A stretch of DNA of 64,000 nt from Lysobacter capsici (GTDB lineage: Bacteria; Pseudomonadota; Gammaproteobacteria; Xanthomonadales; Xanthomonadaceae): positions 3,224,001-3,288,000 of the forward strand of contig NZ_CP076103.1 in the NCBI RefSeq assembly GCF_018732085.1, read 5' to 3'. The notes under the pieces were generated by a model. That model did not search any database, was not told where the DNA came from, and saw nothing but the letters and a program-made list of their open reading frames with translations. Below are positions 22,901-32,977 of this stretch, one piece after another (the stretch's first letter is position 1; each line of letters opens with the position of its first letter). Made by a program: the position numbers and the translations under genes.

Positions 22901-25121
22901 GCAGCAGGTACTTGCAGTACGCGCGCAGCATCGCGACCTGGCGCCAGGACAGGTTGGCGGTGAGGATCAGGCGGTTGAAGCCGTCGTTCTCGGCATTGCC
23001 GCGCCAGATCTGGGCGAAGGCTTCCTCGAAGTTTTCGTCCAGGCGATCGACGTCGATGTCGTTGTTGGCGGTCTCGACCTCGAAGTCCTGGATATAGACC
23101 GGCTGGTTGTCGACATTGAGCCGGTACGGGTGCTCGGAGATCACCCTCAGGCCCATGTTCTCCATCATCGGCAGCGCGTCCGACAACGGGATGTCGTCGA
23201 GCTGGCGGTAGAACTTGAAGCGCAATCCGCCTTCGCCGCTGCGCGTGCGGCACAGGCTCAGGCGCAGGTCGTCCGGGCCACTCAGGGCGGCGACGTGGGC
23301 GATGTCCTGCGCGGCGACGGCGGCGGAGACTTCTTCGATGTAACCGGCCGGCAAGGCGCGACCGTAGCGGTTGGCCAGGGCTAGGCCCTGCTGCTCGCCG
23401 TTGTTGCGCACCAGCGCTTCGCGCAGGTCGTCCTGGCGGTTGCGCACGATCTCGGCCAGTTCGGATTCGATCGCGGCGTTGTCGATCTGGCGGCCGCCGT
23501 TTTGGACCGCATCGCCCGCCTTCGGCCGCACGATCAGGTGCAACTGCGCCAGCGGCGATTCGCCGATATGCACGGTGGTGTCGATGTGCTCGCCGTGCAG
23601 CTTGTCCTTCAACATCGCTTCCACGCGCAGGCGCACGTCGGTGTTGAAGCGCTCGCGCGGGATGTAGACCAGGCCGGAGTAGTAGCGGCCGTAACGGTCC
23701 TGGCGCAGGAACAGCTTGCTGCGCACGCGTTCCTGCAGGCCGAGGATGCCCGAGGTGGTCTTGAGCAGTTCTTCTTCGCTGGACTGGAACAGCTCGTCGC
23801 GCGGCAGGGTTTCCAGCACGTGGCGCAGGGCCTTGCCGCTGTGGCTGTCGGGGCCGAGGCCGGACTGCTGCATCACGTAGGCATGGCGCTGGCGCACCAG
23901 CGGGATGTCCCACGGGCGGCGGTTGTAGGCGCTGGAGGTGTACAGGCCGAGGAAGCGCTTCTCGCCGGTCGGACGGCCCTGGGCGTCGAAGCTCAGCACG
24001 CCGATGTAGTCCATGTAGCCGGGACGATGCACGGTGGAGCGCGCATTGGTCTTGGTCAGGATCAGCGCATCGACCGAACCGGACTGCGGCATGTAATGCG
24101 CCGCCAGCGAGGTCAGCAGGCGCGGCTTGCCGACTTCCTTGCCGCGCAGCAGGCCCAGGCCGCTGTCCTTGACCGCGCGCAGCACGTCGTTGCCGCCGAG
24201 CTTGACGACTTCGTATTCGCGGTAGCCCAGGAAGGTGAAGTGGTTGTCGGCGGCCCAGTGCAGGAACGCCTGCGCCTCGCGCTTGCCGTCTTCGTCGATC
24301 GGCAGGTTTTCGCCCGGCAGGTCGTCGGCGACTTCATTCATCTTGTCGCGCATCTGCGCCCAGTCGCGCACGATCGCGCGCACGTCGGCGAGCACGGTTT
24401 CCAGCGCCTGCTTGACCGCGGCGGCCGATTCCGGGGTCTGCCGGTCGATTTCCAGGTGCATCAGCGATTCGGCCACGCCCTGCCCGACCGCCAGCAGCTT
24501 GCCGGCCTTGTCGCGCTGGAAGGTCACCACCGGATGGCCGAGCACGTGCACGCCGATGCCCTGATCGGCCAGCGCCATGGTCACCGAGTCGACCAGGAAC
24601 GGCATGTCGTCGTTGGCGATCTGCAGCACGGTGTGCGGCGACTCCCAGCCATGAGACTTCAGCGTCGGGTTGAAAAGGCGCACCAGCGCCGACCCTTGCT
24701 TGCGATCGCGCGCGTAATCCAGAAAGTCCACCGCCAGCGCTGCCCAGCCATCGGGCTGATGCTGCGGCAGCTCATCCCCGCTCATGCGCTTGTAGAACGC
24801 ATGCGCGAACGCCTCGGCTTCGGCATGACGCGCCTTGGGCAGGCGCTTGCGCATCGCCGCGACGATCGGCTCGAGGCTGACCGCCTGGCTGTCGACCGGC
24901 GGCGCGGACTGGCCGCTGTCGAGCGCGGCCTTGCCGGGCGTGGCCTTCTTGACGCTCGCCGTCTTGCTGACGGGCGCGGGCTTGGTCGCAGCGGCCTTGT
25001 CCGCAGCGGGTTTGGCCGAGGTCTTCTTGGCCGTGGCTTGCTTGGCCGATGCCGACTTCGACGCCGGCTTGGCGGCGGCGCGTTTGGCGGGTTCGGGCTT
25101 GGAAGCTTTTTTAATGCTCAT
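19980..25121 (-). CDS. gdhB: NAD-specific glutamate dehydrogenase (180-kDa class)
   Basis: 1713-residue NAD-dependent enzyme oxidising glutamate to 2-oxoglutarate and ammonia. The start chosen is ATG 25121 (MSIKKASKPEP); the frame is open a little further upstream. Order: a Lys/Ala/Ser-rich tail (about 4-66), a long N-terminal regulatory region with ACT-like segments (ANDDMPFLVDSVTMAL), then the catalytic domain with RGGLRWSDRREDFRTEVLGLVKAQ, PVGSKGGF (substrate lysine region), the GYDHKGMGITAKGAWE and GIGDMSGDVFGNGML motifs, and a helical C-terminus. It is a catabolic enzyme of amino-acid-using proteobacteria. The tail resembles histone H1-like sequence and looks like an add-on. Confidence 0.96.
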   Translation of the reverse strand: MSIKKASKPEPAKRAAAKPASKSASAKQATAKKTSAKPAADKAAATKPAPVSKTASVKKATPGKAALDSGQSAPPVDSQAVSLEPIVAAMRKRLPKARHAEAEAFAHAFYKRMSGDELPQHQPDGWAALAVDFLDYARDRKQGSALVRLFNPTLKSHGWESPHTVLQIANDDMPFLVDSVTMALADQGIGVHVLGHPVVTFQRDKAGKLLAVGQGVAESLMHLEIDRQTPESAAAVKQALETVLADVRAIVRDWAQMRDKMNEVADDLPGENLPIDEDGKREAQAFLHWAADNHFTFLGYREYEVVKLGGNDVLRAVKDSGLGLLRGKEVGKPRLLTSLAAHYMPQSGSVDALILTKTNARSTVHRPGYMDYIGVLSFDAQGRPTGEKRFLGLYTSSAYNRRPWDIPLVRQRHAYVMQQSGLGPDSHSGKALRHVLETLPRDELFQSSEEELLKTTSGILGLQERVRSKLFLRQDRYGRYYSGLVYIPRERFNTDVRLRVEAMLKDKLHGEHIDTTVHIGESPLAQLHLIVRPKAGDAVQNGGRQIDNAAIESELAEIVRNRQDDLREALVRNNGEQQGLALANRYGRALPAGYIEEVSAAVAAQDIAHVAALSGPDDLRLSLCRTRSGEGGLRFKFYRQLDDIPLSDALPMMENMGLRVISEHPYRLNVDNQPVYIQDFEVETANNDIDVDRLDENFEEAFAQIWRGNAENDGFNRLILTANLSWRQVAMLRAYCKYLLQVGVPFSQSYVEETFSRYPLLARLLVELFEARFDPCTGSESKDEIKAGQERLVQQFDTLSGGDAAVMTTLKPVIDARSGKRDQQAQATVEAIKALLDRVSSLDEDRILRSFIGVINATLRTSYYQTTADCSERGYVSYKFDSANVPDLPKPRPYREIFVYGPRVEGVHLRFGPVARGGLRWSDRREDFRTEVLGLVKAQMVKNTVIVPVGSKGGFFAKRPPIGGDRDAVLAEGIACYKMFINGLLDITDNIVGGKIVAPANVVRHDNDDPYLVVAADKGTATFSDIANGIAAEHKFWLDDAFASGGSVGYDHKGMGITAKGAWESVKRHFRSLGRDSQTQDFTTVGIGDMSGDVFGNGMLLSEHIRLLAAFDHRHIFLDPNPEAARTFKERERMFKLPRSSWDDYDKALISKGGGVYPRSAKSIPLSPEIKAALGIEGNATAMSPVELMSAILKAPVDLLWNGGIGTYVKASSETNSDVGDRANNALRVNGGDLRCKMVGEGGNLGLTQLGRIEAAQHGVLLNTDFIDNSAGVDTSDHEVNIKILLNGQVQAKKLTLPERNKLLASMTDEVADLVLNDNYRQNQAISLMERMSLSRLGSKQHFIRTLESQGLLDRQIEFLPSDAEIAERKARGQGLTRPELSVLLSYSKLVAFQQMLDSDVPEDPYLSKELVRYFPQPLQAKYAKAMENHRLKREIIATAVTNSTINRMGATFLLRMQEDSGRTPGEVAKAFTITRETLDARDLWTQIDALDGKVAESTQIDALQVIWTLQRSFTRWLLSRPGAIPDITTAVDRYHDGFKNIRAGVGILGDGERPAHDAAFADWKAKGVPESLAAQLAALPYLEPSCDIIELARERKLKPVDVAKVHFRLGEALRLPWLQEQIDALTVDGRWHAVARGVLREELSTQQRILVGQVLKMPGAHADAKVQAWLGRDDQSLRFTLAMLTELAAQKTLDYPTASVAVQRLSQLAARG

Positions 25122-25252
25122 GGGGATGTCGAGATCCGGATGGAATGAGGCCCACGCTTTCGCGCGGGCCAAGAGAGTGGTTATTGCTTGGAGTTCAAAC
25201 CGTGCAAGGCGGCAACGACGCCGGCGCCGTAATCGAGCGACGCGCCCACCCG

Positions 25253-25276
25253 GGCCCGCGCGCTCACGCGCGGGCC
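25253..25276. terminator. Perfect 10-bp hairpin between acyl-CoA dehydrogenase and glutamate dehydrogenase
   Basis: GGCCCGCGCG / CGCGCGGGCC with a CTCA loop. There is no T-run on either strand, so it is not a canonical terminator. It could still end or stabilise the acyl-CoA dehydrogenase transcript, whose stop is about 100 bases away. The rest of the gap holds nothing else. Confidence 0.5.
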
Positions 25277-25375
25277 GGCATGCGTGGCGCGGATCGAAAC
25301 GCGCAAGCCCTTGCCGCCGTCCTCAGGACAGGCGGTAGGCCTAGACGAACCGAAACGTTTCATCGTCGGTGGTTT

Positions 25376-26536
25376 TCAGCGCAGACCGGTTTCGTTGCGG
25401 GCGATGACCAGACGCTGGATCTCGCTGGTGCCTTCGTAGATTTCGGTGATCTTGGCGTCGCGGAAATAACGCTCCAGCGGCATTTCCTTGGAATAGCCCA
25501 TGCCGCCGTGGATCTGCACCGCCTGATGGGCGATCCACATCGCCGCTTCCGACGCGGTCAGCTTGGCGATCGCCGCCTCGTTGCTGAAACGGCCGCCGTG
25601 CTTCTCGGTCTGGCCCTTCTGCCAGGCCGCGCGCAAGGTCAGCAGCAGGGCCGCATCGAGCTTGCACTTCATGTCGGCGATCTTGGCCTGGGTCATCTGG
25701 AACGCGCCGATCGGCTGGCCGAAGGCCTTGCGCTCGCGCACATAGACCAAGGTGGCCTCGTACGCCGCGCGACCGATGCCGATGGCCTGCGAGGCGATGC
25801 CGATGCGGCCGGCGTCGAGCACGCCCATGGCGATCTTGAAGCCGTGGCCTTCCTCGCCGAGCACATCCTCGGCGGCGGCGACGTAGTTTTCGAATTCGAT
25901 CTCGCAGGTGGCCGAGGCGCGGATGCCGAGCTTGGGCTCGGTCTTGCCGCGGTGGAAACCGGGCTTGGCGGTGTCGATCATGAACGCGGTGATGCCGCGC
26001 GCACCCTTGTCCGGGTCGGTCATCGCGAACAGCACGATGTACTTGGCGACCGGGCCGGAGGTGATCCAGCTCTTCTTGCCGTTGATCACGAACGTGCCGT
26101 CGGCCTGCTTGACCGCCTTGCAGCGCATCGCGGTGGCGTCGGAGCCCGATTGCGGCTCGGTCAGCGCGAACGCGCCGATTTCGCGGCCTTCGGCGATCGC
26201 GCGCACGTACAGCTGCTTCTGCGCTTCGGTGCCGAACTTGAGGATGCCGTTGCAGAACAGCGAATTATTGACCGACACGATGGTCGAGTGAGCCGCGTCG
26301 CCGGCGGCGATTTCGACCATCGCCAGCACGTAGGAGATGGGGTCCATGCCGGCGCCGCCGTATTCGGCCGGCACCTCGATGCCCATCAGGCCGTTCTCGC
26401 CGAGGGTGCGGATGTTCTCGAGCGGGAACTCGCCGGTCTGATCGTGGTGCTCGGCGCTGGGAGCAATCTTTTCCTGGGCGATACGGCGCGCCACGTCCTG
26501 GATCATCAACTGCTCTTCGGTAAAGCCAAAATCCAC
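25376..26536 (-). CDS. Acyl-CoA dehydrogenase (short-chain type)
   Basis: 386-residue FAD enzyme introducing the alpha-beta double bond into acyl-CoA. FALTEPQSGSDA and the SWITSGPVAKY segment form the FAD/substrate pocket, and RKAFGQPIGAFQMTQAKIADM and GMGYSKEMPLERYFRDAKI are family signatures. The catalytic base is Glu368 in IYEGTSEIQRLVIAR, the position used in short-chain and butyryl-CoA dehydrogenases and not the isovaleryl position. It may act in fatty-acid or branched-chain amino-acid degradation. It is monocistronic with its own start at 26536. Confidence 0.95.
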   Translation of the reverse strand: MDFGFTEEQLMIQDVARRIAQEKIAPSAEHHDQTGEFPLENIRTLGENGLMGIEVPAEYGGAGMDPISYVLAMVEIAAGDAAHSTIVSVNNSLFCNGILKFGTEAQKQLYVRAIAEGREIGAFALTEPQSGSDATAMRCKAVKQADGTFVINGKKSWITSGPVAKYIVLFAMTDPDKGARGITAFMIDTAKPGFHRGKTEPKLGIRASATCEIEFENYVAAAEDVLGEEGHGFKIAMGVLDAGRIGIASQAIGIGRAAYEATLVYVRERKAFGQPIGAFQMTQAKIADMKCKLDAALLLTLRAAWQKGQTEKHGGRFSNEAAIAKLTASEAAMWIAHQAVQIHGGMGYSKEMPLERYFRDAKITEIYEGTSEIQRLVIARNETGLR

Positions 26537-26842
26537 GTCGGCACCTCTCGGGTCTTGATTGCTGTGGTGATTGCCATCGCAGCCCGATCGAACGGCGCCG
26601 TCGCCTCACTGGCGCGTTGCGGCCGATCCGACCCTGGCTCATGGTCCGCGCGTCCATTCGTTGAACCGCGAACGCGAATTGTAGCTGCGCGCGCCGAATA
26701 ACCCCACCCATCGGCCTGCCCCGATCTGGCGTTCGGCTGGCGCGCTTTCAGTCGGCTTTCAGACGCGGTCCGAGTCGTCCCGGCCTTTGCTGCGACGCGT
26801 CACGACTTGACCTGAGGGGCTACGGATACCAAACTTATCTCT

Positions 26843-26854
26843 GTATCGCGATAC
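26843..26854. promoter_or_regulatory. GTATCGCGATAC palindrome upstream of the metH operon
   Basis: Perfect 12-bp palindrome in AT-rich surroundings (CTTATCTCT before it, GTTGATGG after it), 117 bases before the ArsR-methyltransferase start. It is a candidate autoregulatory operator for that ArsR-type protein. No comparison with known SahR sites could be made. Confidence 0.4.
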
Positions 26855-26868
26855 GTTGATGGAAGAGC

Positions 26869-26958
26869 GGGAATCGGGAATCGGGAATCGGCTGCAAGCC
26901 GCCGTCGCCGATGCCGTTCACCGATTCCCCATTTCCGATTCCCCATTCCCGATTCCCG
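26869..26958. repeat. Inverted GGGAATCGG iterations before the metH operon
   Basis: GCGGGAATCGGGAATCGGG (three GGGAATC units, 26869-26891) and CCGATTCCCC...CCGATTCCCC...CCGATTCCCG (26921-26958) form an imperfect inverted pair around a GC-rich loop, ending 13 bases before the start codon. A relative with GGGAACAGGGAATGG lies at 40929-40990. It may fold in the leader RNA. Confidence 0.75.
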
Positions 26959-26971
26959 TTTAAGGCACCCC

Positions 26972-27934
26972 ATGGACCTCGAAGGCTGGTCGTCCCGTCT
27001 CAAAGTGTTCGCCGACGCCACCCGCGTGCGTCTGCTGACCCTGCTCGAGCGCGAGGAACTGACCGTGGCCGAGCTGTCGGCGATCACCCGCCTGGCCCAG
27101 CCGCGCGTGTCCACCCATCTGTCCAAGCTCAAGGAAGCCGGGCTGGTGCGCGACCGCCGCGCCGGCGTGTCGGCCTATTACCGCTTCGACGAGGGCGCGC
27201 TCGATCAGGCCCAGCGTGCGCTGTGGCAGACCCTGAGCACCGGCAGTGATGATCCGCTGCTGCGCCAGGACGCCGAACGCGTGACCGCAGTGCTGGCGAT
27301 GCGCGCCTCCGACCAGAACTGGGCCGACTCGGTGGCCGGCGACATGGAGCGCCACTATTCGCCCGGCCGCACCTGGGAAGCGCTGGCCCGCTCGGCGGTA
27401 CCGCTGCTGCAACCCGGCGACGTGCTCGACATCGCCTCCGGCGACGGCGTGCTGGCCGAACTGCTGGCGCCGCATTCCAACCGTTATGTGTGCCTGGACG
27501 CCAGCACCAAGGTGGTCGCGGCCGCGTCCGAGCGCCTGCGCAAGCTCAAGAACGTGGAAGTGCGCGAGGGCGACATGCACGCGCTGCCGTTCGCCGCCGA
27601 CACTTTCGACCTGGTCGTGCTGATGCACGCGCTGACCTATGCCGAACAACCGGCGCAGGCGGTGGTCGAAGCCGCGCGGGTGCTGCGCCCGGGCGGCCGC
27701 CTGCTGCTGACCAGCCTGGCCAAGCACGAACACCGCGGCGCGGTCGAAGCCTTCGGCCACGTCAATCTGGGGTTCGCCGAGAAGGACCTGCAGAAGTTCG
27801 CCGGCAAGGCCGGGTTCGAGATCGTCAGCTGCGAGACCGTCACCCGCGAACGCCGGCCGCCGCATTTCGAAGTGATCGCGTTGATGGCGCGCAAGCCCGG
27901 CGGCGAGCCGGTGCGCAAGCCCGGCAAGAAGTGA
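26972..27934 (+). CDS. ArsR-type regulator fused to a SAM methyltransferase domain (SahR-like)
   Basis: 320 residues. An N-terminal ArsR winged helix (about 1-95: RLKVFADATRVRLLTLLEREELTVAELSAITRLAQPRVSTHLSKLKEAGLV) is followed by a class I methyltransferase domain with the SAM loop LDIASGDGVLAE (about 150-161), VEVREGDMHALPF and VLRPGGRLL. It starts 10 bases before metH, with GAGGAGA for the next gene between them. Fusions of this shape next to methionine-cycle genes are regarded as regulators of the SAM cycle (SahR type) sensing SAM/SAH. Regulation of metH here is inference from position. No cysteine metal-binding motif of arsenic sensors is present. Confidence 0.85.
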   Translation: MDLEGWSSRLKVFADATRVRLLTLLEREELTVAELSAITRLAQPRVSTHLSKLKEAGLVRDRRAGVSAYYRFDEGALDQAQRALWQTLSTGSDDPLLRQDAERVTAVLAMRASDQNWADSVAGDMERHYSPGRTWEALARSAVPLLQPGDVLDIASGDGVLAELLAPHSNRYVCLDASTKVVAAASERLRKLKNVEVREGDMHALPFAADTFDLVVLMHALTYAEQPAQAVVEAARVLRPGGRLLLTSLAKHEHRGAVEAFGHVNLGFAEKDLQKFAGKAGFEIVSCETVTRERRPPHFEVIALMARKPGGEPVRKPGKK

Positions 27935-27944
27935 GGAGACCGAT

Positions 27945-29069
27945 ATGAAGCAGTTACCGTGGATCAACCCGGAGCGCGCGGATGCGCTGGAACGTGGGTT
28001 GGCGCAACGTATCTTGGTCATGGACGGCGCGATGGGAACGATGATCCAGCAGTTCACGCTGGAAGAGGCCGACTACCGCGGCGAACGCTTCGCCGAAGGC
28101 TTCGACCGGCTGTATGCGCCGCAGGACGAGCACGGCGCGCACGTGCATGGCGAGGGCTGCGGCTGCTCGCGCGACCAGCGCGGCAACAACGATCTGCTGA
28201 CCCTGACCCGGCCCGACATCATCCGCGGCATCCACGCCGATTATCTGGCCGCCGGCGCCGACCTGATCGAGACCAACACCTTCAACTCGACCACGATCTC
28301 GCTGTCGGACTACGGCCTGGAACACCTGGCGCGCGAACTCAACCTCGAGGGCGCGCGACTGGCCCGCCAGGCCTGCGACGAGGCCGAGGCGCGCGACGCG
28401 GCCGCAGGCAAGGACAAGCCGCGCTACGTGATCGGCGTGCTCGGCCCGACCAGCCGCACCGCGTCCTTGAGCCCGGACGTGAACCGCCCCGGCTACCGCG
28501 CGATCACCTTCGACGAGCTGCGCATCGCCTACCGCGAAGCCACCGACGGACTGATCGACGGCGGCGCGGACGTGATCATGGTCGAGACCATCTTCGACAC
28601 GCTCAACGCCAAGGCGGCGCTGTTCGCGGTCGAGGAAGCCTTCGACGCGCGCGGCGCGCGGCTGCCGGTGATGATCTCCGGCACGATCACCGACGCCTCG
28701 GGCCGGACCTTGTCGGGCCAGACCGCCGAGGCGTTCTGGTACTCGGTGCGCCACAACCAGCCGGTCGCGATCGGCCTGAACTGCGCGCTCGGCGCCAAGG
28801 ACCTGCGCGTCCACATCGACGTGCTGGCGCAGATCGCCGACGCCTACATCAGCACCCACCCCAACGCCGGCCTGCCGAACGCGTTCGGCGGCTACGACGA
28901 AACGCCCGAGGACATGGCCGCGGTGCTGGGCGAATTCGCCCGCGCCGGCTTGTTGAATCTGGTCGGTGGGTGCTGCGGTACGACGCCGGCGCATATCGCC
29001 GCGATCGTGGAAGCGGTCGAGGGCGTGGCGCCGAGGCAACCGTTGCAGTTGGTGGATGCGGCGGCGTGA
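27945..29069 (+). CDS. metH: Methionine synthase, homocysteine-binding half
   Basis: 374-residue protein equal to module 1 of cobalamin-dependent MetH: a homocysteine S-methyltransferase barrel. MDGAMGTMIQ (26-35), DLIETNTFNST and the zinc cysteines Cys280 (GLNCALG) and Cys343/Cys344 (GGCCGTTP) are all in place. Residues 61-76 hold a His/Cys-rich insertion (HGAHVHGEGCGC) compared with E. coli. The remaining modules are in a separate gene 142 bases on, in another frame, so this is a true two-gene arrangement and not a frameshift. The start has a strong GAGGAGA site. Confidence 0.95.
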   Translation: MKQLPWINPERADALERGLAQRILVMDGAMGTMIQQFTLEEADYRGERFAEGFDRLYAPQDEHGAHVHGEGCGCSRDQRGNNDLLTLTRPDIIRGIHADYLAAGADLIETNTFNSTTISLSDYGLEHLARELNLEGARLARQACDEAEARDAAAGKDKPRYVIGVLGPTSRTASLSPDVNRPGYRAITFDELRIAYREATDGLIDGGADVIMVETIFDTLNAKAALFAVEEAFDARGARLPVMISGTITDASGRTLSGQTAEAFWYSVRHNQPVAIGLNCALGAKDLRVHIDVLAQIADAYISTHPNAGLPNAFGGYDETPEDMAAVLGEFARAGLLNLVGGCCGTTPAHIAAIVEAVEGVAPRQPLQLVDAAA

Positions 29070-29098
29070 GTTTCCCCTCGCCTTCGCCACCTTCCTAC

Positions 29099-29183
29099 CG
29101 TCATTCCCGCGCAGGCGGGAATCCAGAGACTTCAAACGTTCTCGCACGAAAAGCCCTGGATTCCCGCCTTCGCGGGAATGACG
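29099..29183. repeat. Empty pair of TTCCCGC/GCGGGAA repeats between the metH halves
   Basis: Arms 29099-29128 and 29154-29183 are inverted 30-mers with two mismatches, separated by 25 bases. Each is nearly identical to the arms enclosing the GIY-YIG gene at 4374-4746. No gene lies between them. The pair ends 28 bases before the start of the second metH gene. Confidence 0.93.
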
Positions 29184-29211
29184 AGCAAGAGCAAAAGACC
29201 CATACATCGCA

Positions 29212-31998
<2,787 letters not shown>

Positions 31999-32068
31999 GC
32001 GCGGCCGGGCCCTGCCCCGGCGCGCCGATTCCATCCGACCCAGCACCGAGCCGAACGAGTACGCAAGG

Positions 32069-32803
32069 ATGAGCGAGGAAATCCTGTTGTCCACCGATGT
32101 CGAAGAGCAGGCCGAATCGGCCGATGCCTTCGGCAATGCCGCCTTTATCGAAAAACACGCCGGCCCCGGCCGTATCGGGCTGTGCGGCGGCCGCGACTGG
32201 ATCAACAAGCTGATCCGCAAGGCGCAGTCGCCGTTGACCGTGGACGGCCATCGCAGCCTGTGGTCGCATGCCTTCATGTTCAGCGAGCGCCGCATCGATG
32301 GGCGCTGGTGGGTGATCGAGTCCGACCTGGACATGCGCTACAAGCAGATCCGCCTGGGCGTGCAGGAAAACCGGGTCGAGCGTTACTACGATGCCGAAGC
32401 GTTCCCGAACATCGCGATCCTGGATTTCGGCCTGGACGAGGACCAACTGCGCAAGGTCCAGATCGCCGGGCTGGACCTGCTGTCGGGGCTGTCGAGTTAT
32501 TCGATCAGCGAACTGGTCGGCACCTTGATGGCGATGCACAGCCGCCGCCTGCGCAAGCGCAGCAACCTGCTGGCCAAGGAAGGCGCGCTGTACTGCTCGG
32601 CGCTGGTCCAGCACTGCTACGCCGCGGCCGGCATCGAGTTCCTGCCCGGCGTGCCCGGCAAGAACATCGCCCCGCACGACATCGACGAATCGCCGTTGCC
32701 GCACCGCACCCACCGCATCATCCGCGACCTGGGCGTGTCGACGGTGCGCGAACTGGCGCATAGCGCGCGCGCGATGTTGCCGGCGTCGTTCGGCGGCGAT
32801 TGA
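32069..32803 (+). CDS. Predicted permuted papain-fold (YiiX/NlpC-P60-like) hydrolase
   Basis: 244-residue cytosolic protein with no signal peptide. After a variable acidic N-terminus comes GRIGLCGGRDWINKLIRKAQ, then His67 in SLWSHAFMF, Glu84 in WWVIESDLD, and Cys176 in ALYCSALVQHCYAAAG. The His-then-Cys order with HxxxF and CSxLV motifs is that of circularly permuted NlpC/P60 enzymes (YiiX/YebB type), which act as amidases or acyltransferases. The assignment rests on motif order only. It starts 70 bases after metH and may share its transcript. Confidence 0.6.
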   Translation: MSEEILLSTDVEEQAESADAFGNAAFIEKHAGPGRIGLCGGRDWINKLIRKAQSPLTVDGHRSLWSHAFMFSERRIDGRWWVIESDLDMRYKQIRLGVQENRVERYYDAEAFPNIAILDFGLDEDQLRKVQIAGLDLLSGLSSYSISELVGTLMAMHSRRLRKRSNLLAKEGALYCSALVQHCYAAAGIEFLPGVPGKNIAPHDIDESPLPHRTHRIIRDLGVSTVRELAHSARAMLPASFGGD

Positions 32804-32918
32804 CGCCGCGCGAGTGAATTGATCGATCATCGCCACGACGTCGGCGCGCGATAGCGCTCGCCGACCGGCGGCTCCGTCGGCGCACCAGTCGCCGCGGACA
32901 TCCCGGCCTGCCGCGACA

Positions 32919-32944
32919 CTCCGCCGGCGCGATGGCCGGCGGAG
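32919..32944. terminator. Hairpin between convergent genes
   Basis: CTCCGCCGGC / GCCGGCGGAG, a perfect 10-bp stem with a GCGATG loop, between the papain-fold gene and the first beta-helix gene, which face each other. No T-run on either side. Confidence 0.5.
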
Positions 32945-32977
32945 CGTCAACACATCAAGCCAAACCTCGCGACCGGC

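Noticed and set aside
20136..23384. 1082-codon open frame on the + strand
   Set aside because: Antisense to the NAD-glutamate dehydrogenase; low-complexity His/Arg/Val/Gln-rich translation without any domain, a shadow of GC-rich codon bias.
25181..25363. 60-codon minus-strand open frame between acyl-CoA dehydrogenase and glutamate dehydrogenase
   Set aside because: Overlaps the strong hairpin at 25253-25276, no ribosome site and no recognisable sequence.
25376..26536. Isovaleryl-CoA dehydrogenase assignment
   Set aside because: The catalytic Glu sits at the late short-chain position (IYEGTSEIQR), unlike the isovaleryl type.
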